Source: an uncultured Muribaculaceae bacterium
Lineage (GTDB): Bacteria; Bacteroidota; Bacteroidia; Bacteroidales; Muribaculaceae
Reading direction: 5' to 3'
Length of the DNA stretch: 64,000 nucleotides
Assembly: GCA_910586995.1 (NCBI GenBank)
Contig: CAJUKZ010000011.1
Span: 1-64,000, forward strand
The position numbers and the translations under genes were made by a program. This document shows positions 1 to 8,921 of this stretch, in pieces; the stretch's first letter is position 1, and every line of letters begins with the position of its first letter. The notes below the pieces were generated by a model. The model was given only the letters and a program-made list of their open reading frames with translations, made no database searches and was not told the origin of the DNA.

Positions 1-98
1 GTATCTAAGACGTAGTCAAAGATACGAATAAGTTGAGCGTAATGCCAAATTTATTTGAGCATTACCGAACGTGAGTATCTAAGACGTAGTCAAAGATA
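1..98 (-). repeat. Two direct copies of a 24-base repeat, period 74, carrying leftward promoter elements
   Basis: An identical 24-base sequence beginning GTATCTAAGACG lies at 1-24 and 75-98. Read leftward, each copy starts with TATCTTTG, an exact match to the Bacteroidota -7 element (17-24 and 91-98). TTTG (46-49) and TTG (121-123) sit 21 and 22 bases upstream of these, close to the expected -33 spacing. Between the copies is a 7-base inverted repeat (39-45 with 59-65). The natural reading is two tandem promoters for a gene left of the window, or the edge of a 74-base tandem array. The window end hides which. Confidence 0.6.
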
Positions 99-142
99 GC
101 AAAAATACGCGACACATTCTCAATGCTAAGATCCAAACATAT

Positions 143-191
143 AAAAATCCGGGCATCAATCCATAACTCATGTGTGGATCAATACCCGGAT
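143..191 (-). terminator. Rho-independent terminator after the DUF6359 gene
   Basis: The arms at about 147-163 and 175-191 pair well in leftward RNA with several G-U wobbles; the outer seven pairs are ATCCGGG with CCCGGAT. A run of T follows in the leftward direction (complement of 143-147). It lies 40 bases past the stop of the gene ending at 231. Confidence 0.6.
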
Positions 192-230
192 AAGTATATC
201 GGTATTACCGGAATGTCAGTTTCGGTGTTA

Positions 231-833
231 TCAGCGCACCACTATCTTGGAGGTCTTATTGCCACGCTTCTCGATATATACTGTGCCGCTGCGCAGGGAT
301 GCAGGATCTGTCATCACACCGTCTAAGCTGTAATATACCGGGGTGGCGTCTGTGCTGTCAGTAGCGATGTCGTCGATACCGACTGTGCCGCTGTCGAATC
401 GGAAGTTCAGGACATTCTGGGAGGTGAAGTAGTCGTTCAGCATAGTCTTCTCTATCACCGAGCACAGAATAGCCACTTTCTTTCCAAGATTCTCTGGCTT
501 TGAGCTGAGCGAGAGTTCAGCCGATGTATCAGCATTGGAGATAGCGAGTACATTCAGGCAACCGGCGATTGAGTTCTGGTCCTTGTTGTCGGAAAGCAGC
601 AGGTTTCCGGCGGGAGCGCCTTCTGCGGAGAAAACCGGAGTCGGTGCGAAAAACATGCCGGTGTTGTAGCCCACGATATATCCTTCCACCCATACGTCAC
701 GCAGGTATTGCTGAGAAGACATTGCGCTTTTCATTTCCGCGCAGGTGTAGGGATTGTTTTCAGAACCGTCGCCGGCCAGTGCGGCTGCTGCAGACATGAC
801 AACAGCCATTGCAGAGAGTAAAAGTCTTTTCAT
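231..833 (-). CDS. Secreted DUF6359-type OB-fold protein with a T9SS-like C-terminus
   Basis: A 200-residue protein with a signal peptide over about residues 1-20, cut near ALA-GDG. The central part (about 22-150) has the DUF6359 pattern seen in Bacteroidales: an N-terminal NPYTCAEM segment followed by VWVEGYIVGYNTG, and small beta-strand blocks that suggest an OB-like fold. The last 45 residues begin GIDDIATD, contain PVYYSLDG and end in a basic tail, like Bacteroidales sorting domains of the type 9 secretion system. It is a single-gene unit with a terminator behind it. The function is unknown; binding of a surface ligand is only a guess. The family call is moderately secure and the secretion call more so. 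Confidence 0.65.
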   Translation of the reverse strand: MKRLLLSAMAVVMSAAAALAGDGSENNPYTCAEMKSAMSSQQYLRDVWVEGYIVGYNTGMFFAPTPVFSAEGAPAGNLLLSDNKDQNSIAGCLNVLAISNADTSAELSLSSKPENLGKKVAILCSVIEKTMLNDYFTSQNVLNFRFDSGTVGIDDIATDSTDATPVYYSLDGVMTDPASLRSGTVYIEKRGNKTSKIVVR

Positions 834-1200
834 AAAGTAAATTGGATTGGTTATTGATTAAAAATTACAGGTTGTGTAAGTGAATTATCCGACAAATCAG
901 TATGTGTAAGAATTCGTATAGGGGATTCTGTGTAGTGAATCTGCTGCAAAGTAACGCCGTTTTGCTGAATTAAGCAAGCGTTTCAGATACAAATATTGCG
1001 GATTGGACATGGTTTTCTTTACCGTATGATCAGAATGCCACATGGCATAACCATCGTCCGATGCCACATTTTTTACTCTATGCAGACAAATGTCCGAAAA
1101 ATTAAGTTAATTTTATGCTCCGAAAAAAATGAATGAGGCTTGGCAACCTTTTTAGATTCTGTGGTGTTAAGCATCTATAACATTCATCCATTACGAGAAA
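834..1200. promoter_or_regulatory. Divergent intergenic region with a leftward -7 and a palindrome
   Basis: This 367-base gap holds the promoters of both the DUF6359 gene and tamB. Leftward, TTACTTTG (947-954) is one base off the TAnnTTTG consensus. Rightward, a perfect inverted repeat ATGCCA-CA-TGGCAT lies at 1035-1048, and ATGCCACAT from its left half recurs at 1061-1069. This could be an operator. No clear rightward -7 element and no small gene were seen. Confidence 0.35.
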
Positions 1201-4200
1201 GTGAGCGAAAGAAAAAAAATAGCAAGTGTCTTCCGGGTAGTGTCAAGACTGTTGCTCGGTATAGTTCTGCTTATCGCAGGCCTGGCAGTGGGGCTTTACT
1301 CGCCCTGGGTGCAGGATGGTTTGCGGAAGGCTGCTGTGCATTATGTGAATTCGTCGGGAATGCCCTTTGAAATAAATCTCGACAGGCTGCGTCTGCGGTT
1401 TCCATTGAAACTGCAGATCAGTGGTCTGAATGTCACCGACAGGATCAGTGGCGACACAGTCGTAATGGCCGAAGCTCTCTACGCCTCGGTCGGACTTATG
1501 CCTTTGCTGAAAGGCGATGTAAGTATCGACCGTGCCACACTCGTGGACGCTCTCTATGTGATGGGCAGTCCGGATTCAGCAATGTATCTGCGTGCCGGTA
1601 TAGGTAAGCTTGATCTTAATCCGGCAAGAGTGAGTCTCGGATCGCCGATGACTATAGATCTCGAGGATGCAACCCTGGCACACACCCGCGTGAGCATAGA
1701 CATACGTCCGGATACTACTGCAGCCGATACAGCCTCGGCAAAGTCTTCCCCGATGGTTTTCAAGGCAGGGCGTCTCCATCTGGTGGATTTCTCCTATCAG
1801 ATGAGCCTTGCACCGGGTATTGATTCTATCGGTGCAACATTCGGCGATGCTGTGTTGTCGTCCGGAGTGGTTGATCTCGGTGGTCAGACAGTGGATGTGC
1901 GCAGTCTTGTCGGCACAGGGCTTTCTGCCGCTTATGTGGCTGCTCCGGCATCAGCTGATGATACCACCGGGGTTGCCGAAGAAGCTGTAGGCGGTCAGGC
2001 TGAATCCGAATCATCGTCGCGTCCGTGGACCGTGAGAGTACATGATATAGACTTTACCGGTGGTAATGCCTTGTATACTACCCGTGGCTACAGCCCTGAG
2101 CCGGGCATTGATTTTGGATATATAAGCGTCGACAGCTTGAGGCTCAGGGTGACTGATTTCTATAATCAGGCTTCAGACCTGCGGTTGCCGATAAGTAAGC
2201 TTTCAGCTAAAGAACGTTGCGGTGTGCAACTCGATGCCGCAGGCACATTGGCTATTGACTCTGCCGGTCTGCACATAGATCATTTTACCATTGACACACC
2301 GTCGGGTACGGAACTCGATGCCGACGGACTTATGGGCATGGGGGATATGGCCAACGATGGTAATCTTCCGCTGCGTCTGAACGCAGCTGGCAATGTAGCC
2401 GTGCAGGATCTTGGTCTTATGTTTCCTGCCATGCTCCCCATAGCTTCCGGATTGCCAGATGATGCGCCCGTAGAACTTGAAGCCGAGGTCTCAGGCACGA
2501 CATCGCAGCTTGATATACGCAGGCTTGATATTGATGTGAACAGATGTATGAAGCTACATGCATCCGGCAGCATGTCCTGGCCAATGAATCCCGACCGAAT
2601 CGGAGGTGATATCGCGTTCAATGGCAAAGTTTACAATGTCACAGGGCTGAAAAACAAGATGCTCGACAGACCTTTGGCCGAGATGCTCGGCATACCTCCT
2701 ATGTCGGTGGACGGTCGTGTGTCGATGAACTCCGCGACAACCAAAGGTAAGGTGAAAGTCCTTACCGGTGGTGGCTCACTTGCCGCCGATGGCCAATGGA
2801 CGGCCACATCGGAGGGCTACAAGGCGCATGTCGCTCTTGATAAATTTCCGGTGGATGCATTTCTGCCTGCTTATGGGATAGGAGATGTCACAGCTACGCT
2901 CACCGCTGACGGGCACGGACTGAACCCGCTTTCTCACTACATGAAAGCAACAGCAGGATTCGATATTGAAAGTGCTGTATATGGCGGTCATTGCTACAAA
3001 GGAATATCCGGCCATGCGATTGTAGGCGATGGAAAAGCCGATGTGGATCTGTCGTCCTCTGATCCGGATGCGGATTTCAGGCTGACGGCTTCGGGTAATC
3101 TTGTACCTGAGCCATATAACTGGTCGGGTACTCTTGATCTTGTGCGCGCAGACCTGCGCTCGCTTGGTCTGTCGAATTCAGCTATGGCTTTTGCCGGTAA
3201 GATGGATTTCTCGGCCACTGCCGCCCCGACAGACAGCATTATGGATGTCGCTATCTATATGCCGCGTTTCTCAATGACGGATTCGGCCGGTACGATAAGC
3301 TCTGACAGTATCTCACTGAAGCTGAATTCGAATGCTGCGGCCACCAGGTTGGAAATGGATAACGAAGACCTTAAAGCAACTCTGAAGGCTGACGCTCCCC
3401 TGATGGTTCTTGTATCTGAATTCTCGGCTGCGGCAGATTCGCTGTCGGCATCATTAGGGCGTCATAGTCTTGATGTAGAGGCTATACAGAGAGCTTTACC
3501 TTCGTTTACTCTACGATTCGATGCTGGCAGGCGAAATCTTCTGGCACGTTATCTGGCTCAGTCCGATATAAACTTCAACTCTGTTGAGATGAGAGCTGTG
3601 AACGATTCACTGCTATCCGTCAGCGCTGGCGTCAACAGGCTTACGACCGGATCAACGACGATCGATACGATAACATTCAGGGCACGTCAGGACAGCACGC
3701 TGATGCTGTTCAGGGCAGAAATGAACAATCGCCCCGGCACGTTCGACAATTTTGCCCATGTGCGCGTGCGGGGCTATGTAGCCGACCGCAAGATGCAGAT
3801 GATGCTCAACCAGAAAAATATCAAGGGCGAGACAGGATTCAACTTCGGAGCTACAGCAACCTATGCTGATTCGGCGCTGAGAGTAGTATTCGTGCCCACT
3901 GATCCTACGATAAGCTACAAACCGTGGACTATAAACGAAGACAATTACATAACTTATGACTTCCCGCATCATCACATCGACGCCAATCTGCATCTGAAGA
4001 ATGCGCAGAGTAGTGTTGAACTGTATACCGTACATGATGAGCATCACGACGAAGCGGACCATGTGCATGATGAATTCGCGCAGGAGGATGTGGTGCTGAA
4101 GGTGAAGAACCTGCGGTTGAGCGACTGGCTGTCTTTAAATCCGTTCGCTCCGCCTGTCAAAGGTATAGCCTCGGCCGACATGCGTGTGCGCTGGGATTCC

Positions 4201-6024
4201 GGCTCGCTCAACGGATCCGGAACTATCGGAGTCGACTCGTTATATTATGGAAAGGAACGTGTTGGGAATTTCCTCGCCGATGTGGATCTGAGTACAAACA
4301 CAGCTGGTACGGTGAAGGCCCGTGCAGGACTGTCGGTAGATGGTGTCCGCACGATAGACATAACAGGTAGCCTGAATGATTCGACCGCCGTATCCCCCTT
4401 CAATCTCGACTTCTCGATGATACACTTCCCCCTTGCTACGGTCAATCCTTTCCTGCCCTCTGGTACAGCTACACTGCGCGGAATGCTTAACGGCAAGATG
4501 GATATCACCGGAGATATGGCAAATCCGCGTTTCAACGGAGCATTGGATTTTGACTCCACTGCAGTACGTGTCACTATGCTCGGTACGGATTATGTATTCT
4601 CTGAAACTCCGATCGACGTTGTGGATAACCTTGTCACATTCCGCGATTTCACAATCACCGGGACAAATAAGAATCCGCTGACCGTGAACGGCACGGCCAA
4701 TATCACCGATCTGTCGAACGTAGCGCTCGATCTTACGCTGAAAGCCCGCGATATGGGACTTGTCAACAGCAGCCGTTCACCCAAGGGAGCTGATGTATAC
4801 GGAAAGGCATACATAGATCTTGATGCAGGAGTCAAGGGCAATATGAATTTCATGTCGGTGGATGCCAATCTTGTTCTTCTCGGAGGCACTAATGTCTACT
4901 ACAACATACCGGATGCCGCCAATACCATACAGTCAATGAAAAACGACCAGATGGTGCGCTTTGTACAGTTCAGCGATACTGCATCCATAAATCAGACAGG
5001 TGACGTACAGGAATCTTCTATGGCAATGAGTATCGATGCCGTGCTTACTCTCGAGGCCGGTTCGATGATCACGGTGAACTTGTCGTCCAATGGTACGGAC
5101 AAACTCCAGATAGAACCTGAAGGCACGCTCAATTATACCCAGCCTCCGCTTTCCGAAGGCAGACTTACCGGACGTCTGAATCTCAACAAGGGACTGGTGC
5201 GCTATTCTTTGCCGGTACTGGGCGAGAAGAGCTTCGATTTCCAGGAGGGAAGCTATGTGAACTTCACCGGACAGATGATGAATCCGTCACTGAACATCAA
5301 GGCTGTGGACAAAGTACGTGCCAATGTGACACAGGAAGGGCAGAATTCACGACTGATAAATTTCGATGTATCGCTTTCGGCTACAGGCACGTTGAGCAAT
5401 ATGAATGTTGCATTTGACCTATCCACAGGTGATGACCTCACTATTGCCAATGAATTGCAGAGTATGACTGCCGAACAGCGTGCCAATCAGGCCATGAACC
5501 TGTTGCTTTACGGCACATATACTGGTCCGGGTGTGAAAGCCAATGCAAATCTGTCAGGCAACGCGCTTTATGGATTTCTTGAAAGCAAACTCAATTCTTG
5601 GGCGGCACAGAATATCCGTGGAGTCGATCTTAGCTTTGGTATTGACCAATACGACCGCACTTTCGACGGAAATACTTCCACTGCCACGCAGTACAGCTAC
5701 AAGGTGTCGAAATCTTTGTTCAACGACAGGTTCAAGATCATCGTAGGTGGAAATTATTCCACCGATGCAGACAATGATGAGAATTTCTCACAGAACCTGA
5801 TCAACGACATATCCTTTGAATATCTGCTCAACCGCCAAGGCACGATGCTCGTCCGTCTGTTCCGGCACACCGGTTACGAGAGCATTCTCGAGGGAGAAGT
5901 CACCCAGACAGGTGTGGGCTTTGTCTACCGTAGGAAGATACGTACACTGCTCGATATGTTCCGTCCGTTCCGCAAAAATTCAGTACCGGCTCAGGTTCAG
6001 ACTCCGGCCGAAACTTCTAAATGA
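1201..6024 (+). CDS. tamB: Translocation and assembly module protein TamB
   Basis: This 1607-residue protein spans the periplasm and carries lipids or assists outer-membrane protein assembly with its TamA/TamL partner. One N-terminal membrane anchor (about residues 16-34, LLLGIVLLIAGLAVG) is followed by an AsmA-like region and a very long repeat-rich beta-helical body. The final 400 or so residues form the conserved TamB domain (DUF490), with LNLNKGLVRYSLPVLG and LSGNALYGFLESKLNSW blocks. The start is GTG with a weak ribosome site, which is common in this phylum. A His/Asp-rich patch (HDEHHDEADHVHDE) sits near residue 945 and may bind metal. tamL follows 13 bases downstream, which supports the assignment. 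Confidence 0.9.
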   Translation: MSERKKIASVFRVVSRLLLGIVLLIAGLAVGLYSPWVQDGLRKAAVHYVNSSGMPFEINLDRLRLRFPLKLQISGLNVTDRISGDTVVMAEALYASVGLMPLLKGDVSIDRATLVDALYVMGSPDSAMYLRAGIGKLDLNPARVSLGSPMTIDLEDATLAHTRVSIDIRPDTTAADTASAKSSPMVFKAGRLHLVDFSYQMSLAPGIDSIGATFGDAVLSSGVVDLGGQTVDVRSLVGTGLSAAYVAAPASADDTTGVAEEAVGGQAESESSSRPWTVRVHDIDFTGGNALYTTRGYSPEPGIDFGYISVDSLRLRVTDFYNQASDLRLPISKLSAKERCGVQLDAAGTLAIDSAGLHIDHFTIDTPSGTELDADGLMGMGDMANDGNLPLRLNAAGNVAVQDLGLMFPAMLPIASGLPDDAPVELEAEVSGTTSQLDIRRLDIDVNRCMKLHASGSMSWPMNPDRIGGDIAFNGKVYNVTGLKNKMLDRPLAEMLGIPPMSVDGRVSMNSATTKGKVKVLTGGGSLAADGQWTATSEGYKAHVALDKFPVDAFLPAYGIGDVTATLTADGHGLNPLSHYMKATAGFDIESAVYGGHCYKGISGHAIVGDGKADVDLSSSDPDADFRLTASGNLVPEPYNWSGTLDLVRADLRSLGLSNSAMAFAGKMDFSATAAPTDSIMDVAIYMPRFSMTDSAGTISSDSISLKLNSNAAATRLEMDNEDLKATLKADAPLMVLVSEFSAAADSLSASLGRHSLDVEAIQRALPSFTLRFDAGRRNLLARYLAQSDINFNSVEMRAVNDSLLSVSAGVNRLTTGSTTIDTITFRARQDSTLMLFRAEMNNRPGTFDNFAHVRVRGYVADRKMQMMLNQKNIKGETGFNFGATATYADSALRVVFVPTDPTISYKPWTINEDNYITYDFPHHHIDANLHLKNAQSSVELYTVHDEHHDEADHVHDEFAQEDVVLKVKNLRLSDWLSLNPFAPPVKGIASADMRVRWDSGSLNGSGTIGVDSLYYGKERVGNFLADVDLSTNTAGTVKARAGLSVDGVRTIDITGSLNDSTAVSPFNLDFSMIHFPLATVNPFLPSGTATLRGMLNGKMDITGDMANPRFNGALDFDSTAVRVTMLGTDYVFSETPIDVVDNLVTFRDFTITGTNKNPLTVNGTANITDLSNVALDLTLKARDMGLVNSSRSPKGADVYGKAYIDLDAGVKGNMNFMSVDANLVLLGGTNVYYNIPDAANTIQSMKNDQMVRFVQFSDTASINQTGDVQESSMAMSIDAVLTLEAGSMITVNLSSNGTDKLQIEPEGTLNYTQPPLSEGRLTGRLNLNKGLVRYSLPVLGEKSFDFQEGSYVNFTGQMMNPSLNIKAVDKVRANVTQEGQNSRLINFDVSLSATGTLSNMNVAFDLSTGDDLTIANELQSMTAEQRANQAMNLLLYGTYTGPGVKANANLSGNALYGFLESKLNSWAAQNIRGVDLSFGIDQYDRTFDGNTSTATQYSYKVSKSLFNDRFKIIVGGNYSTDADNDENFSQNLINDISFEYLLNRQGTMLVRLFRHTGYESILEGEVTQTGVGFVYRRKIRTLLDMFRPFRKNSVPAQVQTPAETSK

Positions 6025-6037
6025 TCAAGGATACGTT

Positions 6038-8344
6038 ATGAAATGCAAAGTCAACATAGATAAGCCATTATTGATAGTCTCGGTGTTGCTCGCCCTTGTA
6101 GCTGGCAGTTGCTCCACGACCCGCCGGATCCCTGCCGACGATATGTTGTATACCGGTCTGAAAAAAGTTACAATAGACGGAGTTGATGGAGAGAAAGTCC
6201 CCTCCGATGTGGTGTCGCAGGTTAAGGATGCCGTGGAGGTTGAGCCAAATAATGCAATATGGCATTCTGCCTACTACCGGTGGCCGTTCCCTCTGGGTCT
6301 GTGGGTCTACAACAACTGGAGCAATCCTAAGAAAGGTCTGAAGCATTGGCTGTATGAGAAGCTTGTGTCCGAACCGGTGCTGATGTCCGATGTCAAGCCG
6401 GAAGTCAGGACCAAGATGGTGGATCAGATACTTGAGAATAACGGTTTCTTCAGGGGGCATACATCCTACGAACTGGTCCAGGGCAAGAACAAGAAGAAAG
6501 CCCGTCTGAGCTACACGGTGAATACAGGCCCTGCATATATGGTGGATTCTATAGAGCTATTGCCAGATTCGACACATCTGCTGCATTCGATAGATTCCGT
6601 GGCAAGGCGTCTCACAACCCTGCGCAAAGGAGAGCGTTACTGTGTGGATTCACTTTCGGCTGCGCGTACTGCCATTGCCAATGCCATGCGCAACCGCGGT
6701 TATTATTTCTTCCGGCCTGAGTATATAGAATATCTTGCCGATTCGACAATCAATCCCGGTAGTATTGCCTTGCGTATGGTAATGCCTTCGTCTGTTCCTG
6801 CATTTGCGCTGAAACGCTACCGCATTGGAAATGTAACCACTTATATATACCGGAATGAGGGTGGTGGAACACCGGATACGACGTCGACACGCGTAGGCGA
6901 TCTGATTGTAATGGAGCCTGCACGTCTGCGTAAGAAAATTATTCCTGAGAATGTGACCCTGCGTCCCGGCAAATACCTGTCGGTGCGCGACATGGACCGC
7001 ACACAGACCTATCTGTCGCGACTTGGAATTTTCAATGCCATAAATATCGAGGTCATTCCGGATACGGTGAACAAGGAGTCCGATCTGCTGAACGTAGCCA
7101 TAGCTTGCACATTTGATACTCCTCTCGAAGCCTCGGTCGAGGTGAATGTGTCGTCCAAAAGTAATTCTTATCTCGGACCGGGTGCTATATTCAATGTGAC
7201 AAACCGTAATATCTTCGGCGGAGGCGAGCAACTCAATGTGCAGCTTACCGGTGCATACGAATGGCAGACAGGACACAACCGTTCGTCGTTGTTCAATTCT
7301 TACGAGGTGGGTCTGAATGCATCGCTTGCTTTTCCGAGACTGCTTGCACCAAAATTCATACCGAGGTTGAGGCGTGCGGTCCACTGGACGCGTGTCAGCG
7401 TTGGCGCGGATCTGCTCAATCGTCCGCATTATTTCAAGATGGCCCAGTTCAATGCGGCGTTCAGCTACGACTGGCGCTCTAACCGCTATATCCAGAACAA
7501 TCTCACATTGTTCAAACTCACGTATACCGACCTGATGCACACTACCCACGCATTCGACTCCATCATGGATGCCAATCAGGCTATAGCGCAGAGTTTCAGG
7601 AGCCAGTTCATACCACAGCTTTCATATTCAATCATCTATGACCGTGCTATGGACCGCGACAATACTATCAATGTGCAGGGTACTGTCACAGAGGCTGGAA
7701 ATATCTTCTACGGAATATGGGAAGCATTCGGAAAACGCGGCGAAAAGAAGTTGTTCGGTGTGCCGTTCTCACAATTTGTCAAGGCTACAGGTCAGATCGT
7801 ATATGGCCATCGCATAGGGCGAGGGGATTCATGGCTTATGTCAAGGATTTTCGTGGGTGCGGCGCATGCCTATGGTAATTCGGCGCAAGTGCCTTACTCG
7901 GAGCAATTCTATTGCGGTGGAGCCAACTCGGTCAGGGCTTTCACTGTCAGGAGTATCGGACCGGGCAGTTACCATGTCCCCGGCACTACGAGCAACGATT
8001 ATTTCGACCAGACCGGTACGTTCAAGTTTGAGGCCAACCTTGAATATCGTTTCCCGATCATCGGTCCTGTGCATGGGGCTGTTTTTCTCGATGCCGGCAA
8101 TGTATGGCTTCTTGAAAATGATCCCGCACGTCCCGGAGGCATGCTCAAGGCTTCGACATTCTTCAAGGATCTGGCGTTGGGAACAGGTGTCGGCATAAGA
8201 TTCGACATAGGTATGCTTGTGCTGCGCGGCGACCTCGGTATTGGAATACATGCGCCGTATGATACCGGACGCAGCGGGTATTACAATATGACATCGTTCG
8301 GCAATTCACTGGCATTCCACCTGGCTATAGGCTATCCGTTCTAA
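6038..8344 (+). CDS. tamL: Translocation and assembly module lipoprotein TamL (BamA/TamA superfamily)
   Basis: A 768-residue outer-membrane protein and the partner of TamB. The ATG at 6038 was chosen over the longer frame because it gives a lipoprotein signal with Cys at about residue 25 (LVAGSC-STTRR). That is the feature separating Bacteroidota TamL from classical TamA. POTRA-like segments (about residues 40-400) precede a 16-strand Omp85-type barrel. The barrel includes GGANSVRAFTVRSIGPGSY, which holds the conserved VRGF/Y-like lid-lock motif in variant form (SVRAF), and ends on an aromatic residue (AIGYPF). It is 13 bases after tamB. Its stop codon overlaps the convergent rlmH stop, leaving no room for a terminator between them. 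Confidence 0.88.
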   Translation: MKCKVNIDKPLLIVSVLLALVAGSCSTTRRIPADDMLYTGLKKVTIDGVDGEKVPSDVVSQVKDAVEVEPNNAIWHSAYYRWPFPLGLWVYNNWSNPKKGLKHWLYEKLVSEPVLMSDVKPEVRTKMVDQILENNGFFRGHTSYELVQGKNKKKARLSYTVNTGPAYMVDSIELLPDSTHLLHSIDSVARRLTTLRKGERYCVDSLSAARTAIANAMRNRGYYFFRPEYIEYLADSTINPGSIALRMVMPSSVPAFALKRYRIGNVTTYIYRNEGGGTPDTTSTRVGDLIVMEPARLRKKIIPENVTLRPGKYLSVRDMDRTQTYLSRLGIFNAINIEVIPDTVNKESDLLNVAIACTFDTPLEASVEVNVSSKSNSYLGPGAIFNVTNRNIFGGGEQLNVQLTGAYEWQTGHNRSSLFNSYEVGLNASLAFPRLLAPKFIPRLRRAVHWTRVSVGADLLNRPHYFKMAQFNAAFSYDWRSNRYIQNNLTLFKLTYTDLMHTTHAFDSIMDANQAIAQSFRSQFIPQLSYSIIYDRAMDRDNTINVQGTVTEAGNIFYGIWEAFGKRGEKKLFGVPFSQFVKATGQIVYGHRIGRGDSWLMSRIFVGAAHAYGNSAQVPYSEQFYCGGANSVRAFTVRSIGPGSYHVPGTTSNDYFDQTGTFKFEANLEYRFPIIGPVHGAVFLDAGNVWLLENDPARPGGMLKASTFFKDLALGTGVGIRFDIGMLVLRGDLGIGIHAPYDTGRSGYYNMTSFGNSLAFHLAIGYPF

Positions 8345-8811
8345 TCATGGTGATATGGCTCTCCGCGCAATATGGTCATTGCGCGGTAGATCTGTTCGGT
8401 TATGAACAGTCGGATCAGCTCATGAGGGAAAGTCATCTTCGACAGCGACAGCATTTCATCGGCACGGTCGTATACGGCCTTTGAAAATCCGTATGGCCCG
8501 CCAATGACGAGTACCAGATTGGCTGGAAGAATGCTCATTTTGCGGTCAAGATAACCGGCAAACTGGCGTGATGTGAGTTCGCGTCCACGTTCGTCGAGCA
8601 GGACGAGCGAGTCACCCGGACGCAATGATGCCAGCAACATCTGTCCTTCGGCTTCTTTCTGCCGTTCGGCTGAAGGAGCTTTCATCTTCACATCGGGCAG
8701 AGTCTTTATCTCGAAAGGTACATACCGCGGTATTCTCGACGCATACTTCTCTATGCCTTCCCTCAGATAGGCTTCCGAAGTCTTTCCTATGACAGTGAGT
8801 ATAATTTTCAT
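8341..8811 (-). CDS. rlmH: 23S rRNA (pseudouridine1915-N3)-methyltransferase RlmH
   Basis: A 156-residue SPOUT-class methyltransferase that methylates pseudouridine 1915 in helix 69 of 23S rRNA using S-adenosylmethionine. The knotted cofactor site is visible as LVIGGPYGFS near residue 105 and the C-terminal block FPHELIRLFITEQIYRA, with a terminal EPYHHD. The ATG at 8811 (MKIILTVIGKT) gives the family's usual length of about 155; the upstream in-frame starts add six unconserved residues. It is transcribed alone, toward tamL, and the two genes overlap by four bases at their stops. Assignment is secure. Confidence 0.95.
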   Translation of the reverse strand: MKIILTVIGKTSEAYLREGIEKYASRIPRYVPFEIKTLPDVKMKAPSAERQKEAEGQMLLASLRPGDSLVLLDERGRELTSRQFAGYLDRKMSILPANLVLVIGGPYGFSKAVYDRADEMLSLSKMTFPHELIRLFITEQIYRAMTILRGEPYHHD

Positions 8812-8860
8812 AACTGCAAAAGTAACCAAAATCTACTGTTGCCGCAATCGTTGGGAAAAT

Positions 8861-8894
8861 TTTGCGGTATTGTCGGCGGAAATGATTATTTTTG
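8861..8894 (+). promoter_or_regulatory. Promoter of the nadC operon
   Basis: A TTTG (-33 type) at 8861-8864 and an exact TATTTTTG (-7 type) at 8887-8894 are separated by 22 bases. The start codon of nadC is 27 bases further on. The site also lies upstream of the divergent rlmH. Confidence 0.6.
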
Positions 8895-8921
8895 CGGATT
8901 GAAGATACAAACGACTACACA

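Noticed and set aside
1..98. CRISPR array
   Set aside because: Only two copies of a 24-base repeat with a 50-base interval, no cas gene in the window, and the repeat contains promoter elements.
6650..7549. Open frame of 299 codons on the leftward strand
   Set aside because: Antisense to tamL; the translation has no recognisable family and is rich in residues expected from shadow reading.
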